A DNA stretch of 12,701 nucleotides, from positions 1 to 12,701 of the forward strand of contig JAGUUF010000368.1 in assembly GCA_020063545.1 (NCBI GenBank), in the 5' to 3' direction. Of the stretch, positions 1 to 6,833 are shown piece by piece (position 1 is the stretch's first letter; each line of letters opens with the position of its first letter). Under the pieces are notes generated by a model. It saw only the letters and a program-made list of their open reading frames with translations, ran no database searches and had not been told where the DNA came from. Source of the DNA: Cytophagales bacterium. Its GTDB lineage: Bacteria > Bacteroidota > Bacteroidia > Cytophagales > Cyclobacteriaceae. Position numbers and translations under genes: made by a program.

Positions 1-765
1 ATTCACTTCCTTATCATCTGTTGAGAGAACCGAGATCTGCTCAACCAGGTTTTTTAGCTGGCGGATGTTGCCCGGGAACCGGTATTTAAGCAGGGCTTCT
101 TTTGCATCTTCGGTAAGTGCAATGGGTTTTACTTTGTACTTCTCAGCAAAATCGGTGGCGAATTTTCTGAAAAGCAGTTCAACATCTTTTCCGCGCTCGC
201 GCAGGGGAGGAACAAAAATGGGCACGCTGCTTAACCGGTAGTACAAATCTTCGCGGAACTTGCCTTCTTCAACATTGCGCATCAGGTTAATGTTGGTAGC
301 GGCAACAACGCGAACATCGGTTTTCTGAACTTTTGAAGAACCTACTTTAATAAACTCTCCGTTTTCGAGTACGCGCAGCAGGCGGGCCTGTGTACCGAGC
401 GGCATCTCGCCAATCTCATCCAGGAAGATGGTACCCCCATTGGTAACTTCAAAGTAGCCTTTCCGTGCTTCGTGGGCACCGGTAAACGATCCTTTTTCGT
501 GGCCGAACAATTCGGAGTCAATGGTGCCTTCCGGGATAGACACGCAGTTAATGGCGATAAACTGGCCATGCTTGCGGGGGCTTAGGTGATGAATGATTTT
601 TGAAAAAATTTCTTTCCCCACGCCACTCTCACCGGTTATCAATACCGACATATCGGTAGGGGCAACCTGCATGGCTACCCGTACGGCATGGTTAAGCATG
701 GGCGAGTTGCCGATAATTCCGAACCGCTGTTTTATGCTTTGTATTTCTGCTTCCTGTGTTGCCAT
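1..765 (-). CDS. Sigma-54 enhancer-binding AAA+ ATPase without sensor domain (3' part missing)
   Basis: The gene starts at 765 and reads off the left edge; 255 residues are visible. It is the central AAA+ domain of a bacterial enhancer-binding protein, which uses ATP hydrolysis to remodel RNA polymerase carrying sigma-54 so that promoters open. Visible motifs are Walker A GESGVGKE (45-52), the sigma-54-contacting loop GSFTGA (92-97, the common Ser variant of GAFTGA), Walker B IFLDEIGE (D116, E117), the arginine-finger stretch REDLYYRL (171-178) and the sensor II region FPGNIRQLKNL (230-240). The AAA+ domain begins about 17 residues after the start, so there is no receiver, GAF or PAS domain; the layout is PspF-like. 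Its activity must therefore be set by expression level or a partner protein. The start is only 6 bases after the miaB stop, and AGGAGT fills the gap, so the two genes are almost certainly co-transcribed. A C-terminal Fis-type helix-turn-helix is expected beyond the edge but is not visible. Confidence 0.93.
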   Translation of the reverse strand, partial: MATQEAEIQSIKQRFGIIGNSPMLNHAVRVAMQVAPTDMSVLITGESGVGKEIFSKIIHHLSPRKHGQFIAINCVSIPEGTIDSELFGHEKGSFTGAHEARKGYFEVTNGGTIFLDEIGEMPLGTQARLLRVLENGEFIKVGSSKVQKTDVRVVAATNINLMRNVEEGKFREDLYYRLSSVPIFVPPLRERGKDVELLFRKFATDFAEKYKVKPIALTEDAKEALLKYRFPGNIRQLKNLVEQISVLSTDDKEVN

Positions 766-771
766 ACTCCT

Positions 772-2220
772 TCATGTAACAACCCTACCAAACAACGTAG
801 CCGCAGTACAGTCGTATACCTGCACCTGTACATACTGGCCTTTGTTAAAATTTTCTTTCGGAAAGACAACTACTTTATTGGCCGGATTTCTGCCCTGCAG
901 GTAGTCGGCCGAGCGTTTGGATGGCCCTTCAATTAACACCAGGTGTGTTTTACCAACCTCCTGCCTATTTCGGATCAGGGAGTGGTTATTTTGCCGGGCG
1001 ATGATTTCATTAAGCCTGCGCTTCTTGATCTCCAGCGGTACATCATCAGCCAGTTTCCGGGCCGCCAGCGTTCCGGGCCTCTCCGAATAATAAAACATGT
1101 ATGAAAAGTCGAATACCACTTCATCCATCAGGCTCAGGGTGTCTTCATGTTCGCTTTCGGTTTCGGAACAAAAGCCGGTGATCATATCGGATGAAAGGCC
1201 ACAATCGGTTCCCAGTATTTCGCGAATGCGATTAATCTTTTCAAGGTACCACTCGCGTGTGTAGCCGCGGTTCATCAACTCCAGGATGCGCGAATTACCG
1301 CTTTGCACCGGCAGGTGGATGTACTTACAGATGTTTTCGTGCCGTGCCATGGTGCACAATACCTCATCGGTAATGTCTTTCGGATGCGATGTGGAAAACC
1401 GAACGCGAAGGTCGGGGTGCACCTGGGCCACCCGTTCCAGCAACTGGGCAAAATTTACTACGTGGCTAATGCCTTTGCGCTCAAGCAAAGCTTTGTTGTT
1501 TTCTTCCACGCTCCACTTGTAGGAGTCAACGTTCTGGCCGAGCAGCGTTACTTCACGGTAACCGTTTTCAAATAACGACCGCGCTTCGTTTACAATAGAT
1601 TCTGGATCGCGGCTGCGCTCACGGCCCCGCGTAAACGGCACTACGCAAAACGAGCACATGTTATCGCAACCCCGCATGATGGAGATGAACGCGGTTACCC
1701 CGTTGGAGTTTAGCCGTACCGGGTTAATGTCGGCATAGGTTTCTTCGCGTGATAAGAATGTGTTAACTGCGCGTTCGCCCTCATCAACGCGGCTAATCAA
1801 CTTAGGAAGATCGCGGTATGCATCAGGGCCGGCAACCAAATCGACAATCTTTTCTTCCTCCAGTAAATTGGTTTTTAACCGTTCGGCCATGCAGCCCAGC
1901 ACGCCAACCAGTAACCCGGGTTTTTTGGTTTTAATGGCATTGATTTGCGTTAGCCGGTTTCGAACCGTTTGCTCAGCTTTTTCGCGAATGGAGCAGGTAT
2001 TCAGCAGCACAACATCGGCCTGGTTCACATCAGTCGTTGTGTCGAAACCCTCGCCTTGAAGAATGGAGGCGACTATCTCGCTATCCGAAAAATTCATCTG
2101 GCAACCATAGCTTTCTATGTAAAGCTTGCGGTGCTTACCGGTTTCTGATTCGGGCAAAACCTTCACCTCATCGGTGCTCGGTCCGTCAAGAAAGTTTATG
2201 TCGTTAATTAAATGCTGCAT
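772..2220 (-). CDS. miaB: tRNA-2-methylthio-N6-dimethylallyladenosine synthase MiaB
   Basis: This radical-SAM methylthiotransferase adds a methylthio group to C2 of i6A at position 37 of tRNAs that read UNN codons. The protein has 482 residues. The N-terminal UPF0004 domain carries the three cluster cysteines C40 (in YGCQMNFSDSE), C76 (NTCSIREKAE) and C110 (LGCMAER). The radical-SAM CxxxCxxC motif is C185, C189 and C192 (RGCDNMCSFCVVPFTRGR). A C-terminal TRAM RNA-binding domain occupies roughly residues 415-482. The full motif set and the conserved QMNFSDSE sequence separate it from MtaB and RimO. About 30 residues precede the first conserved strand, as is usual in Bacteroidota MiaB, so the ATG at 2220 is credible. 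It is divergent from the carbonic anhydrase-like gene across 68 bases and is followed immediately by the sigma-54 regulator. Confidence 0.97.
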   Translation of the reverse strand: MQHLINDINFLDGPSTDEVKVLPESETGKHRKLYIESYGCQMNFSDSEIVASILQGEGFDTTTDVNQADVVLLNTCSIREKAEQTVRNRLTQINAIKTKKPGLLVGVLGCMAERLKTNLLEEEKIVDLVAGPDAYRDLPKLISRVDEGERAVNTFLSREETYADINPVRLNSNGVTAFISIMRGCDNMCSFCVVPFTRGRERSRDPESIVNEARSLFENGYREVTLLGQNVDSYKWSVEENNKALLERKGISHVVNFAQLLERVAQVHPDLRVRFSTSHPKDITDEVLCTMARHENICKYIHLPVQSGNSRILELMNRGYTREWYLEKINRIREILGTDCGLSSDMITGFCSETESEHEDTLSLMDEVVFDFSYMFYYSERPGTLAARKLADDVPLEIKKRRLNEIIARQNNHSLIRNRQEVGKTHLVLIEGPSKRSADYLQGRNPANKVVVFPKENFNKGQYVQVQVYDCTAATLFGRVVT

Positions 2221-2238
2221 TTACTGGAAATGAGGGAG

Positions 2239-2246
2239 CAAAAGTA
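2239..2246 (-). promoter_or_regulatory. Possible -7 element of the miaB promoter
   Basis: On the minus strand the bases read TACTTTTG, a full match to the Bacteroidota -7 consensus TANNTTTG, 18 bases before the miaB start codon. No TTTG was found at the expected distance upstream. The nearest is TTTC at 2263-2260, only 13 bases away. The call therefore rests on the -7 box and its position in the 68-base divergent gap. The gap is AT-rich and must also hold a promoter for the plus-strand gene, for which only a 7/8 match (TAATTTTA, 2248-2255) was seen. Confidence 0.35.
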
Positions 2247-2288
2247 ATAATTTTATTGCGAAATATGATAAGTTGTCAGTTAAGTAAC

Positions 2289-2798
2289 ATGGCGATAATC
2301 AAATCAGTTCGCGGTTTTACCCCTACGTTCGGTCAGAATTGCTTTTTAGCCGATGGAGCCGTAGTGGTGGGCGAAGTAGTGATGGGCGATAATTGTACGG
2401 TTTGGTTTAACGCTGTGGTGCGTGGAGATGTGCATTCCATCACCATCGGGAACAATACTAACATCCAGGACGGGGCCGTGCTTCACTGTACCTACCAGCG
2501 TGCAAAGTTGATAATCGGCAACAACGTTTCAATTGCCCACAACGCGGTGGTACATGGGTGTACCGTTGAAGATAATGTGCTGATTGGTATGGGGGCGATT
2601 ATCATGGATGATGCTGTTATTGGTAGCAATTCGGTTATCGCTGCCGGTGCCGTGGTGCTGCCGGGTACGCGTGTTGAACCCGGTAGTGTTTATGCAGGAG
2701 TTCCTGCCAAAAAGGTTAAACATATTTCGGATGACATTCTGGAGGCCATCAGGCGAACAGCCAGGAACTACCCAATGTACGCGGAGTGGTTCCGGTAG
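2289..2798 (+). CDS. Gamma-class carbonic anhydrase-like protein (left-handed beta-helix, YrdA/PaaY type)
   Basis: The protein has 169 residues made almost entirely of hexapeptide repeats (for example VVVGEV, ITIGNN, LIIGNN, VLIGMG, AVIGSN), which fold as a left-handed beta-helix. The three histidines that hold the metal in gamma carbonic anhydrases are present at H66, H84 and H89 (VLHC and IAHNAVVHGC), together with R45, D47, Q60 and D61, which correspond to conserved active-site residues of Methanosarcina Cam. Like other short YrdA-type members it lacks the acidic proton-shuttle loop of Cam, so carbonic anhydrase activity is possible but not certain. The family acts as a trimer in the cytosol. 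The ATG at 2289 was chosen because MAIIKSVRGFTPTFG matches the usual family N-terminus. An in-frame ATG at 2256 would add 11 atypical residues. The gene ends 6 bases before the promoter of the next gene. Confidence 0.9.
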   Translation: MAIIKSVRGFTPTFGQNCFLADGAVVVGEVVMGDNCTVWFNAVVRGDVHSITIGNNTNIQDGAVLHCTYQRAKLIIGNNVSIAHNAVVHGCTVEDNVLIGMGAIIMDDAVIGSNSVIAAGAVVLPGTRVEPGSVYAGVPAKKVKHISDDILEAIRRTARNYPMYAEWFR

Positions 2799-2804
2799 GA
2801 TGTA

Positions 2805-2835
2805 TTTGCCGTAGCAGGGGTTCTCATTATATTTG
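2805..2835 (+). promoter_or_regulatory. Bacteroidota consensus promoter of the OmpH/Skp-like gene
   Basis: TTTG at 2805-2808 is followed by exactly 19 bases and then TATATTTG at 2828-2835. This is a perfect match to the Bacteroidota housekeeping promoter (TTTG at -33, TANNTTTG at -7). Transcription should begin near 2841-2843, about 12 bases before the ATG at 2854. The element begins 6 bases after the stop of the carbonic anhydrase-like gene. It overlaps an alternative TTG start at 2833, which argues for the ATG. Confidence 0.82.
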
Positions 2836-2853
2836 CCGGCTAATTCCAGATAC

Positions 2854-3459
2854 ATGAAAAATATTTCCATAGTGCTTAACATCGTGCTGCTGGTGGCGGT
2901 TGGTGTATTGTATTTTCTTTACTTTTCATCAGGGCGCCCTGGCGCGGGCAATTCCGTAGGCATTTCCGGTGAGCCGGGTAATCTTTCCGTAGCCTACATC
3001 AATTCTGATTCGGTACTGAAGCATTATGATTATATCAAGGCTTCGGCTGAAATACTGGAAGCCAAGAAGAAAAAAGTTGAACAGGATTACCGCAACCGTG
3101 CCGAAAGCCTGCAGGGCGAGATTACTGCTTACCAGCGAAACATGAACAACATGACCATAGGCCAGGTGCGTACACTGGAAGAAGATTTGGCGAAAAAGCA
3201 GCAAAACCTCCAGTTATTCGAGCAGCGGATTACCCAGGAATTAATGGGCGATCAGGCCAGGTTGAATGAAGAGTTGTACAAGCGCGTTACCGCATTTTTG
3301 AAAAAGTATGGCGAGGCAAAGGGATTGCAGATCGTGTTTAAACTTGATCCCGGAAGCGATATGCTGTACGGGCAAGGTGCATTAGATATAACCAACGAGG
3401 TGATTGCCGGTTTAAACGAGGAGTATAAAGCCGAGAAAGAAGCCGGCAAGAAAAATTAA
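2854..3459 (+). CDS. OmpH/Skp family periplasmic chaperone-like protein, membrane anchored
   Basis: The protein has 201 residues. Residues 4-24 form an uncleaved-looking hydrophobic helix (VLNIVLLVAVGVLYFLYF) with no clear signal-peptidase site, so it is probably anchored in the inner membrane with the rest in the periplasm. The OmpH domain begins near residue 46 with the typical LSVAYINSDSVLKHYDYIK strand and helix. A long charged coiled-coil region follows (about 65-145), then a C-terminal segment (KGLQIVFKLDPGSDMLYG) that returns to the body domain. Skp proteins are trimeric chaperones that hold unfolded outer-membrane proteins. Whether this anchored form does the same is inferred from family. 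The ATG at 2854 is preferred over an in-frame TTG at 2833, which lies inside the promoter's -7 box. The gene is a single transcription unit, bounded by the promoter upstream and a strong terminator downstream. Confidence 0.88.
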   Translation: MKNISIVLNIVLLVAVGVLYFLYFSSGRPGAGNSVGISGEPGNLSVAYINSDSVLKHYDYIKASAEILEAKKKKVEQDYRNRAESLQGEITAYQRNMNNMTIGQVRTLEEDLAKKQQNLQLFEQRITQELMGDQARLNEELYKRVTAFLKKYGEAKGLQIVFKLDPGSDMLYGQGALDITNEVIAGLNEEYKAEKEAGKKN

Positions 3460-3484
3460 CCGAAGTCTTTAATCAGCATAAACC

Positions 3485-3518
3485 AGAGCCTGGCGGAAAC
3501 GTCAGGCTCTATTTTTTT
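3485..3518 (+). terminator. Rho-independent terminator after the OmpH/Skp-like gene
   Basis: AGAGCCTG (3485-3492) pairs perfectly with CAGGCTCT (3503-3510). The stem continues inward through GCG/CGT (one G-T pair), giving 11 pairs closed by the tetraloop GAAA (3496-3499), a GNRA type. A run of seven T follows at 3512-3518. It lies 26 bases after the stop codon. There is no matching A-tract on the other side, so it should work only on the plus strand. Confidence 0.92.
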
Positions 3519-3525
3519 ATATTTG
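3518..3525 (+). promoter_or_regulatory. Possible -7 promoter element sharing the terminator T-tract
   Basis: TATATTTG is an exact TANNTTTG match and the same octamer used by the promoter at 2828-2835. Its first T is the last T of the terminator tract. No TTTG lies 17-23 bases upstream; that space is the terminator stem. If used, transcription would begin near 3531-3533, leaving only two to four bases before the ATG at 3535, that is, an almost leaderless mRNA. It is the only promoter-like signal before the next gene. Confidence 0.35.
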
Positions 3526-3534
3526 CTCAGCGGA

Positions 3535-6500
3535 ATGAGTTCTGTTATAACCCGGTCGTTACGAATCACCAGCCAGGAACAACGGCAGGTTGCCTACATG
3601 CTGGCAACCGGTTTTTTCATGGGCGTGTTTATTGCCACCTACCAGGTAACGGCCGATTCATTGTTCCTTAACCGGATGGGCGAATACCTCGACAGGGCAT
3701 TTCTTGTTGCCGGTATCCTGGGCATTCTGTCAACGGCTACGTTCTCGTTTCTCCAGAACTACATACGGTTTTCGGTTCTTACCCTGGTTGTAATCGGTAT
3801 CATATTCAGTTTTACTAGTTCCGTTTACGTGCTGCTTACTTACGCTGATCCGGAATGGCAACGCACGGTAATTTTTGCCATGTATTGTGCCTCCGGCCCC
3901 ATGGTAGCCCTGCTGATGCTGAGTTATTGGGGAACCTTCGGGCGGCTGTTTAATTTCAGGCAGTCAAAGAATATTATCGGGTGGATTGATACCGGGCAAC
4001 TGATTGCGGCTATCGTTGCTTCCTTTTTAATTCCGTTTACCGCATTCCTGGTTCCTGAAACAAGTGATTACCTGGTGGGCTGTTGCGTAAGCATCCTGCT
4101 GATGGGCGTACTGCTATCCATTATTGCTGCTAAGTTTCCGTTGGCAAAAAATGACCCGGGTGAGTTTGATGCGGAGGTAAGAAGGGAAACCAGCGTACGC
4201 AGAATGTTCTCCGATAGGTACATTGTTGTCATGTCGGTTGTACTCATGGTTTCCATGACGGCCTTTATCTTTAACCAGTACTCTTTCCAGCAAATGGTTA
4301 AAGAGCAGTACCCCGACCAACGCGCCCTCACTGACTTTATGGCCTTTTTCACTGCCGCTGTTTACGGTTTAAGTTTAATCATGCAAACTTTTGTTAATCA
4401 GCGTATTATAGGTAGTTATGGCTTACGTACTTCGTTGTTTATCCTTCCGATTGTCCTGGCTGTTTTTTCTGTAGGATCGATTATTACCGGTGCCGCTTTC
4501 GGCTTCCATAAAGATACCTCACCAACCGGCTTCATTTATTTCTTTTTGTTCATGGCTATGAGCCGGTTGTTTAACTGGACGTTGCGCGAATCGCTCGAAA
4601 CCCCCGTACTGAAGTTATTCTTTATCCCGCTCGACAGCCGCGTAAGGTTTAGCATACAAGCAAGGGTAGAGGGTCTTGTTAATGAAAGTTCGCGGTTCAT
4701 CGCAGGTCTTGTAATCTTCGGGTTGAGCCTTATCCCCTGGTTTGATATTATCCATGTTTCGATAATGCTGGCCCTGCTTGCGGCCTTATATTTTGTTGTG
4801 GTGAACAGGCTTTATGCCGGCTATAAAAACAAAATCCGGATAAAACTTGAAAGCCCTGATTTACAACAGGATAAGCTTGAAATAGGGTTTACCCAGATAA
4901 TCCGAAGGCTGGAGGCTTTGCTCACGTCACCCGAGAATAAAAAATCGGTTTTTTCCTACAAGCTGCTAGAGAAAATTAATGCCAGCCAAACCCCGGTTTG
5001 GGTAAATACCCTTATCCGGAATGAAGATGAAGCGGTACGGCACTATGCCCAGGAACGAATGAATGAAATGAAGGGATTGTCGGTATCGGATCAATACGTC
5101 ATCCGGCTTGATCCGGAAAAAACAAAGCCCTCAGAGAAAAATGTGTTAAGCCGGAACGATCTGCAGCTGATTCTCGACAACGATGGCGATATTACAAAAA
5201 TGCGCATCCAGCGGCTGGCCCGTTCGACCAATGCCAACGACCGGCAGTATGCAGCCGAATTGCTGTTACATACCTCTGCTGATGAGTCTATTTCATTTCT
5301 TATTGAACTACTTAACGACCCTGAAGCCAAGGTGCGGAATACAGCCATTAAGTCGGCCATTAAAAAGCATAATTCCGAAGTGATTAATGCCATTATTGAA
5401 AACATGGCTAACCCGGTGTTCAGCAACCAGGCGATGAATGCACTGGTGCTGATTGGTTCGAAGACAATGCCCGCGCTGGAGTCGGCATTTTACAAGAGCG
5501 GTCAGAGCACACACCTGATGTTGCGAATCATCCAGGCCATGGGCCGCATTGGCGGTCAGCGGGCAAAAGACTTGTTATGGAATAAAATTGATTACCCGAA
5601 TAAGGTTATCGTTTCGCAGGTGCTGTTGTCGCTTGGGGAATGCGGTTTTAAGGCAAGCATCTCTCAGGTTACCCGTATTAAGTATGCTATTGAAACCGAT
5701 ATTGCCGATCTGCGCTGGAATCTGAGTGCGATACAGGAACTTGGCCCGGGTGAGAATAATTATCACATTATCAACTCATTACGATGGGAAATCCAAAATG
5801 ATATTGAGCATATTTACATGCTGTTGGCAATGCTCTATGATACGCGGTCTATCCAGCTTGTAAAAGAAAATATTGAAAGCGGTACTACCGAAGGAATAAC
5901 GTACGCAGTTGAGCTGCTTGATGTTTTTCTTTCCGAGCAACTCAAGCAACGGATTATCCCGGTACTGGATGAGATCTCGGATGAAGAGCGGATTAAGCGG
6001 CTGGATATTTTTTATCCACGGGTGAAGTTAGATTCGCGGCTGGTACTGAAGTTTATCATTAACCGCGACTTCACCCAATCAAACCGCTGGACGAAGGCGT
6101 GTGTATTGTATCAAATCGGCAACCAGCAAATTGAAGACTTTAAACTCGATTTAATTGCCCAGTTGTTTAATCCCGATTTGCTGATTCGGGAAGTGGCGGC
6201 TTTTGCACTCTGGCAGATTGATCCGAAAGAGTATAACGACAATTCCAAAAGGCTTGGCACCGCAAAGAAAAAAGAACTGGACGACATTGTACTTACCGAA
6301 CGGTTAAGCCGCTTCAGCAAAGTGCTGTTCTTTATGAAGGTAAATGTATTTGAGGGCGTTCCCGGCATTACGCTTACCTACCTGGCCGACATCAGCGTTG
6401 AGTTGTCCTTCAGGAAGGGTGATACCATGACCCTGGATGAAACAGTGAATAATGATTTTTTGGTGGTGGTTAGCGGTGAGGTGGATTTTTACCAAAAAGG

Positions 6501-6687
6501 TGCTTTTGCCGCAACCTTTACCTCCGGAGAGTTTATTGGTGAGATGCTGGCCATGCCCAATTTTGTAAGCACCAACCTGGTAATAGCCAAAACCGATGTA
6601 ACCTTGCTTAAGATAAACAAAGACCAATTCTACGAGTTATTGTCCGATAACGTTAAACTTGCTGACCGGGTAATTGAATTTGTTTGA
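3535..6687 (+). CDS. Nucleotide-translocase-like (NTT/Npt) membrane protein fused to HEAT repeats and a cNMP-binding-like domain
   Basis: The protein has 1050 residues in three parts. Residues 1 to about 423 contain eleven or twelve hydrophobic helices. The first (QVAYMLATGFFMGVFIATYQ) and the segment RQSKNIIGWIDTGQLIAAI resemble ATP/ADP translocases of the NTT family. Residues about 440-860 are helical pairs typical of HEAT repeats, for example the unit around 595-610 (DPEAKVRNTAIKSAIK). Residues about 940-1045 form a beta-roll like the cyclic-nucleotide-binding domain of CAP, with GEFIGE at 998-1003, but the usual RSA phosphate-binding triplet reads STN (1012-1014), so binding of cAMP is doubtful. 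NTT-HEAT fusions are known in free-living bacteria; the substrate is unknown, and obligate-parasite energy uptake is unlikely here. The ATG at 3535 is preferred over an in-frame TTG at 3523, which overlaps a promoter-like octamer. The gene stands alone between a terminator and a 146-base gap. Confidence 0.85.
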   Translation: MSSVITRSLRITSQEQRQVAYMLATGFFMGVFIATYQVTADSLFLNRMGEYLDRAFLVAGILGILSTATFSFLQNYIRFSVLTLVVIGIIFSFTSSVYVLLTYADPEWQRTVIFAMYCASGPMVALLMLSYWGTFGRLFNFRQSKNIIGWIDTGQLIAAIVASFLIPFTAFLVPETSDYLVGCCVSILLMGVLLSIIAAKFPLAKNDPGEFDAEVRRETSVRRMFSDRYIVVMSVVLMVSMTAFIFNQYSFQQMVKEQYPDQRALTDFMAFFTAAVYGLSLIMQTFVNQRIIGSYGLRTSLFILPIVLAVFSVGSIITGAAFGFHKDTSPTGFIYFFLFMAMSRLFNWTLRESLETPVLKLFFIPLDSRVRFSIQARVEGLVNESSRFIAGLVIFGLSLIPWFDIIHVSIMLALLAALYFVVVNRLYAGYKNKIRIKLESPDLQQDKLEIGFTQIIRRLEALLTSPENKKSVFSYKLLEKINASQTPVWVNTLIRNEDEAVRHYAQERMNEMKGLSVSDQYVIRLDPEKTKPSEKNVLSRNDLQLILDNDGDITKMRIQRLARSTNANDRQYAAELLLHTSADESISFLIELLNDPEAKVRNTAIKSAIKKHNSEVINAIIENMANPVFSNQAMNALVLIGSKTMPALESAFYKSGQSTHLMLRIIQAMGRIGGQRAKDLLWNKIDYPNKVIVSQVLLSLGECGFKASISQVTRIKYAIETDIADLRWNLSAIQELGPGENNYHIINSLRWEIQNDIEHIYMLLAMLYDTRSIQLVKENIESGTTEGITYAVELLDVFLSEQLKQRIIPVLDEISDEERIKRLDIFYPRVKLDSRLVLKFIINRDFTQSNRWTKACVLYQIGNQQIEDFKLDLIAQLFNPDLLIREVAAFALWQIDPKEYNDNSKRLGTAKKKELDDIVLTERLSRFSKVLFFMKVNVFEGVPGITLTYLADISVELSFRKGDTMTLDETVNNDFLVVVSGEVDFYQKGAFAATFTSGEFIGEMLAMPNFVSTNLVIAKTDVTLLKINKDQFYELLSDNVKLADRVIEFV

Positions 6688-6721
6688 AATTTGGGATTTC
6701 GGGCCAAATTCGCTTATTTGG
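6688..6721 (+). other. Two mutually exclusive hairpins directly after the NTT-like gene
   Basis: Starting at the base after the stop codon, AATTTGG (6688-6694) can pair with CCAAATT (6704-6710) across a 9-base loop. The same central arm, CCAAAT (6704-6709), can instead pair with ATTTGG (6716-6721) across a 6-base loop. The second form is followed after four bases by TATTTTT (6726-6732). The stems are short and AT-rich, so they are a weak terminator at best. The rest of the gap to 6833 shows no full Bacteroidota promoter; the best -7 match is TAAATTTC (6807-6814), without a TTTG at the right distance. Confidence 0.4.
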
Positions 6722-6736
6722 AGTCTATTTTTAACC

Positions 6737-6747
6737 TGGCACTGCCA
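6737..6747. promoter_or_regulatory. 11-base palindrome upstream of the nSTAND operon, possible operator
   Basis: TGGCACTGCCA is a perfect inverted repeat (TGGCA, one central base, TGCCA). It lies 87 bases before the start of the nSTAND gene. It also contains TGGCAC, the -24 element of sigma-54 promoters, but the -12 position reads AAACT rather than TTGCW, so a sigma-54 promoter is not supported. A binding site for a dimeric regulator is the simplest reading, with low certainty. Confidence 0.25.
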
Positions 6748-6833
6748 AAACTATTTTTTAAACTAACTTATTGAAGTGTGGGCTTAACTTTTTGGCTTCA
6801 AATCGCTAAATTTCAGGTTCTTCGTAGCATGTT

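Noticed and set aside
766..771. AGGAGT before the sigma-54 regulator as a Shine-Dalgarno site
   Set aside because: It stands only one base from the ATG, too close for normal pairing, and Bacteroidota rely little on such sites; coupling to miaB translation is more likely.
593..904. Plus-strand open frames opposite the sigma-54 regulator and miaB
   Set aside because: They lie antisense to two strongly supported genes, show no protein-family features, and span the boundary between them.
2529..2882. Minus-strand frame of 117 codons opposite the carbonic anhydrase-like gene
   Set aside because: It is antisense to a gene with clear hexapeptide repeats and also covers the consensus promoter at 2805-2835; its composition is not protein-like.
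6737..6752. Possible sigma-54 promoter (TGGCAC) before the nSTAND operon
   Set aside because: The -24 element matches, but the -12 element reads AAACT instead of TTGCW, and the required GC after ten bases is AC.
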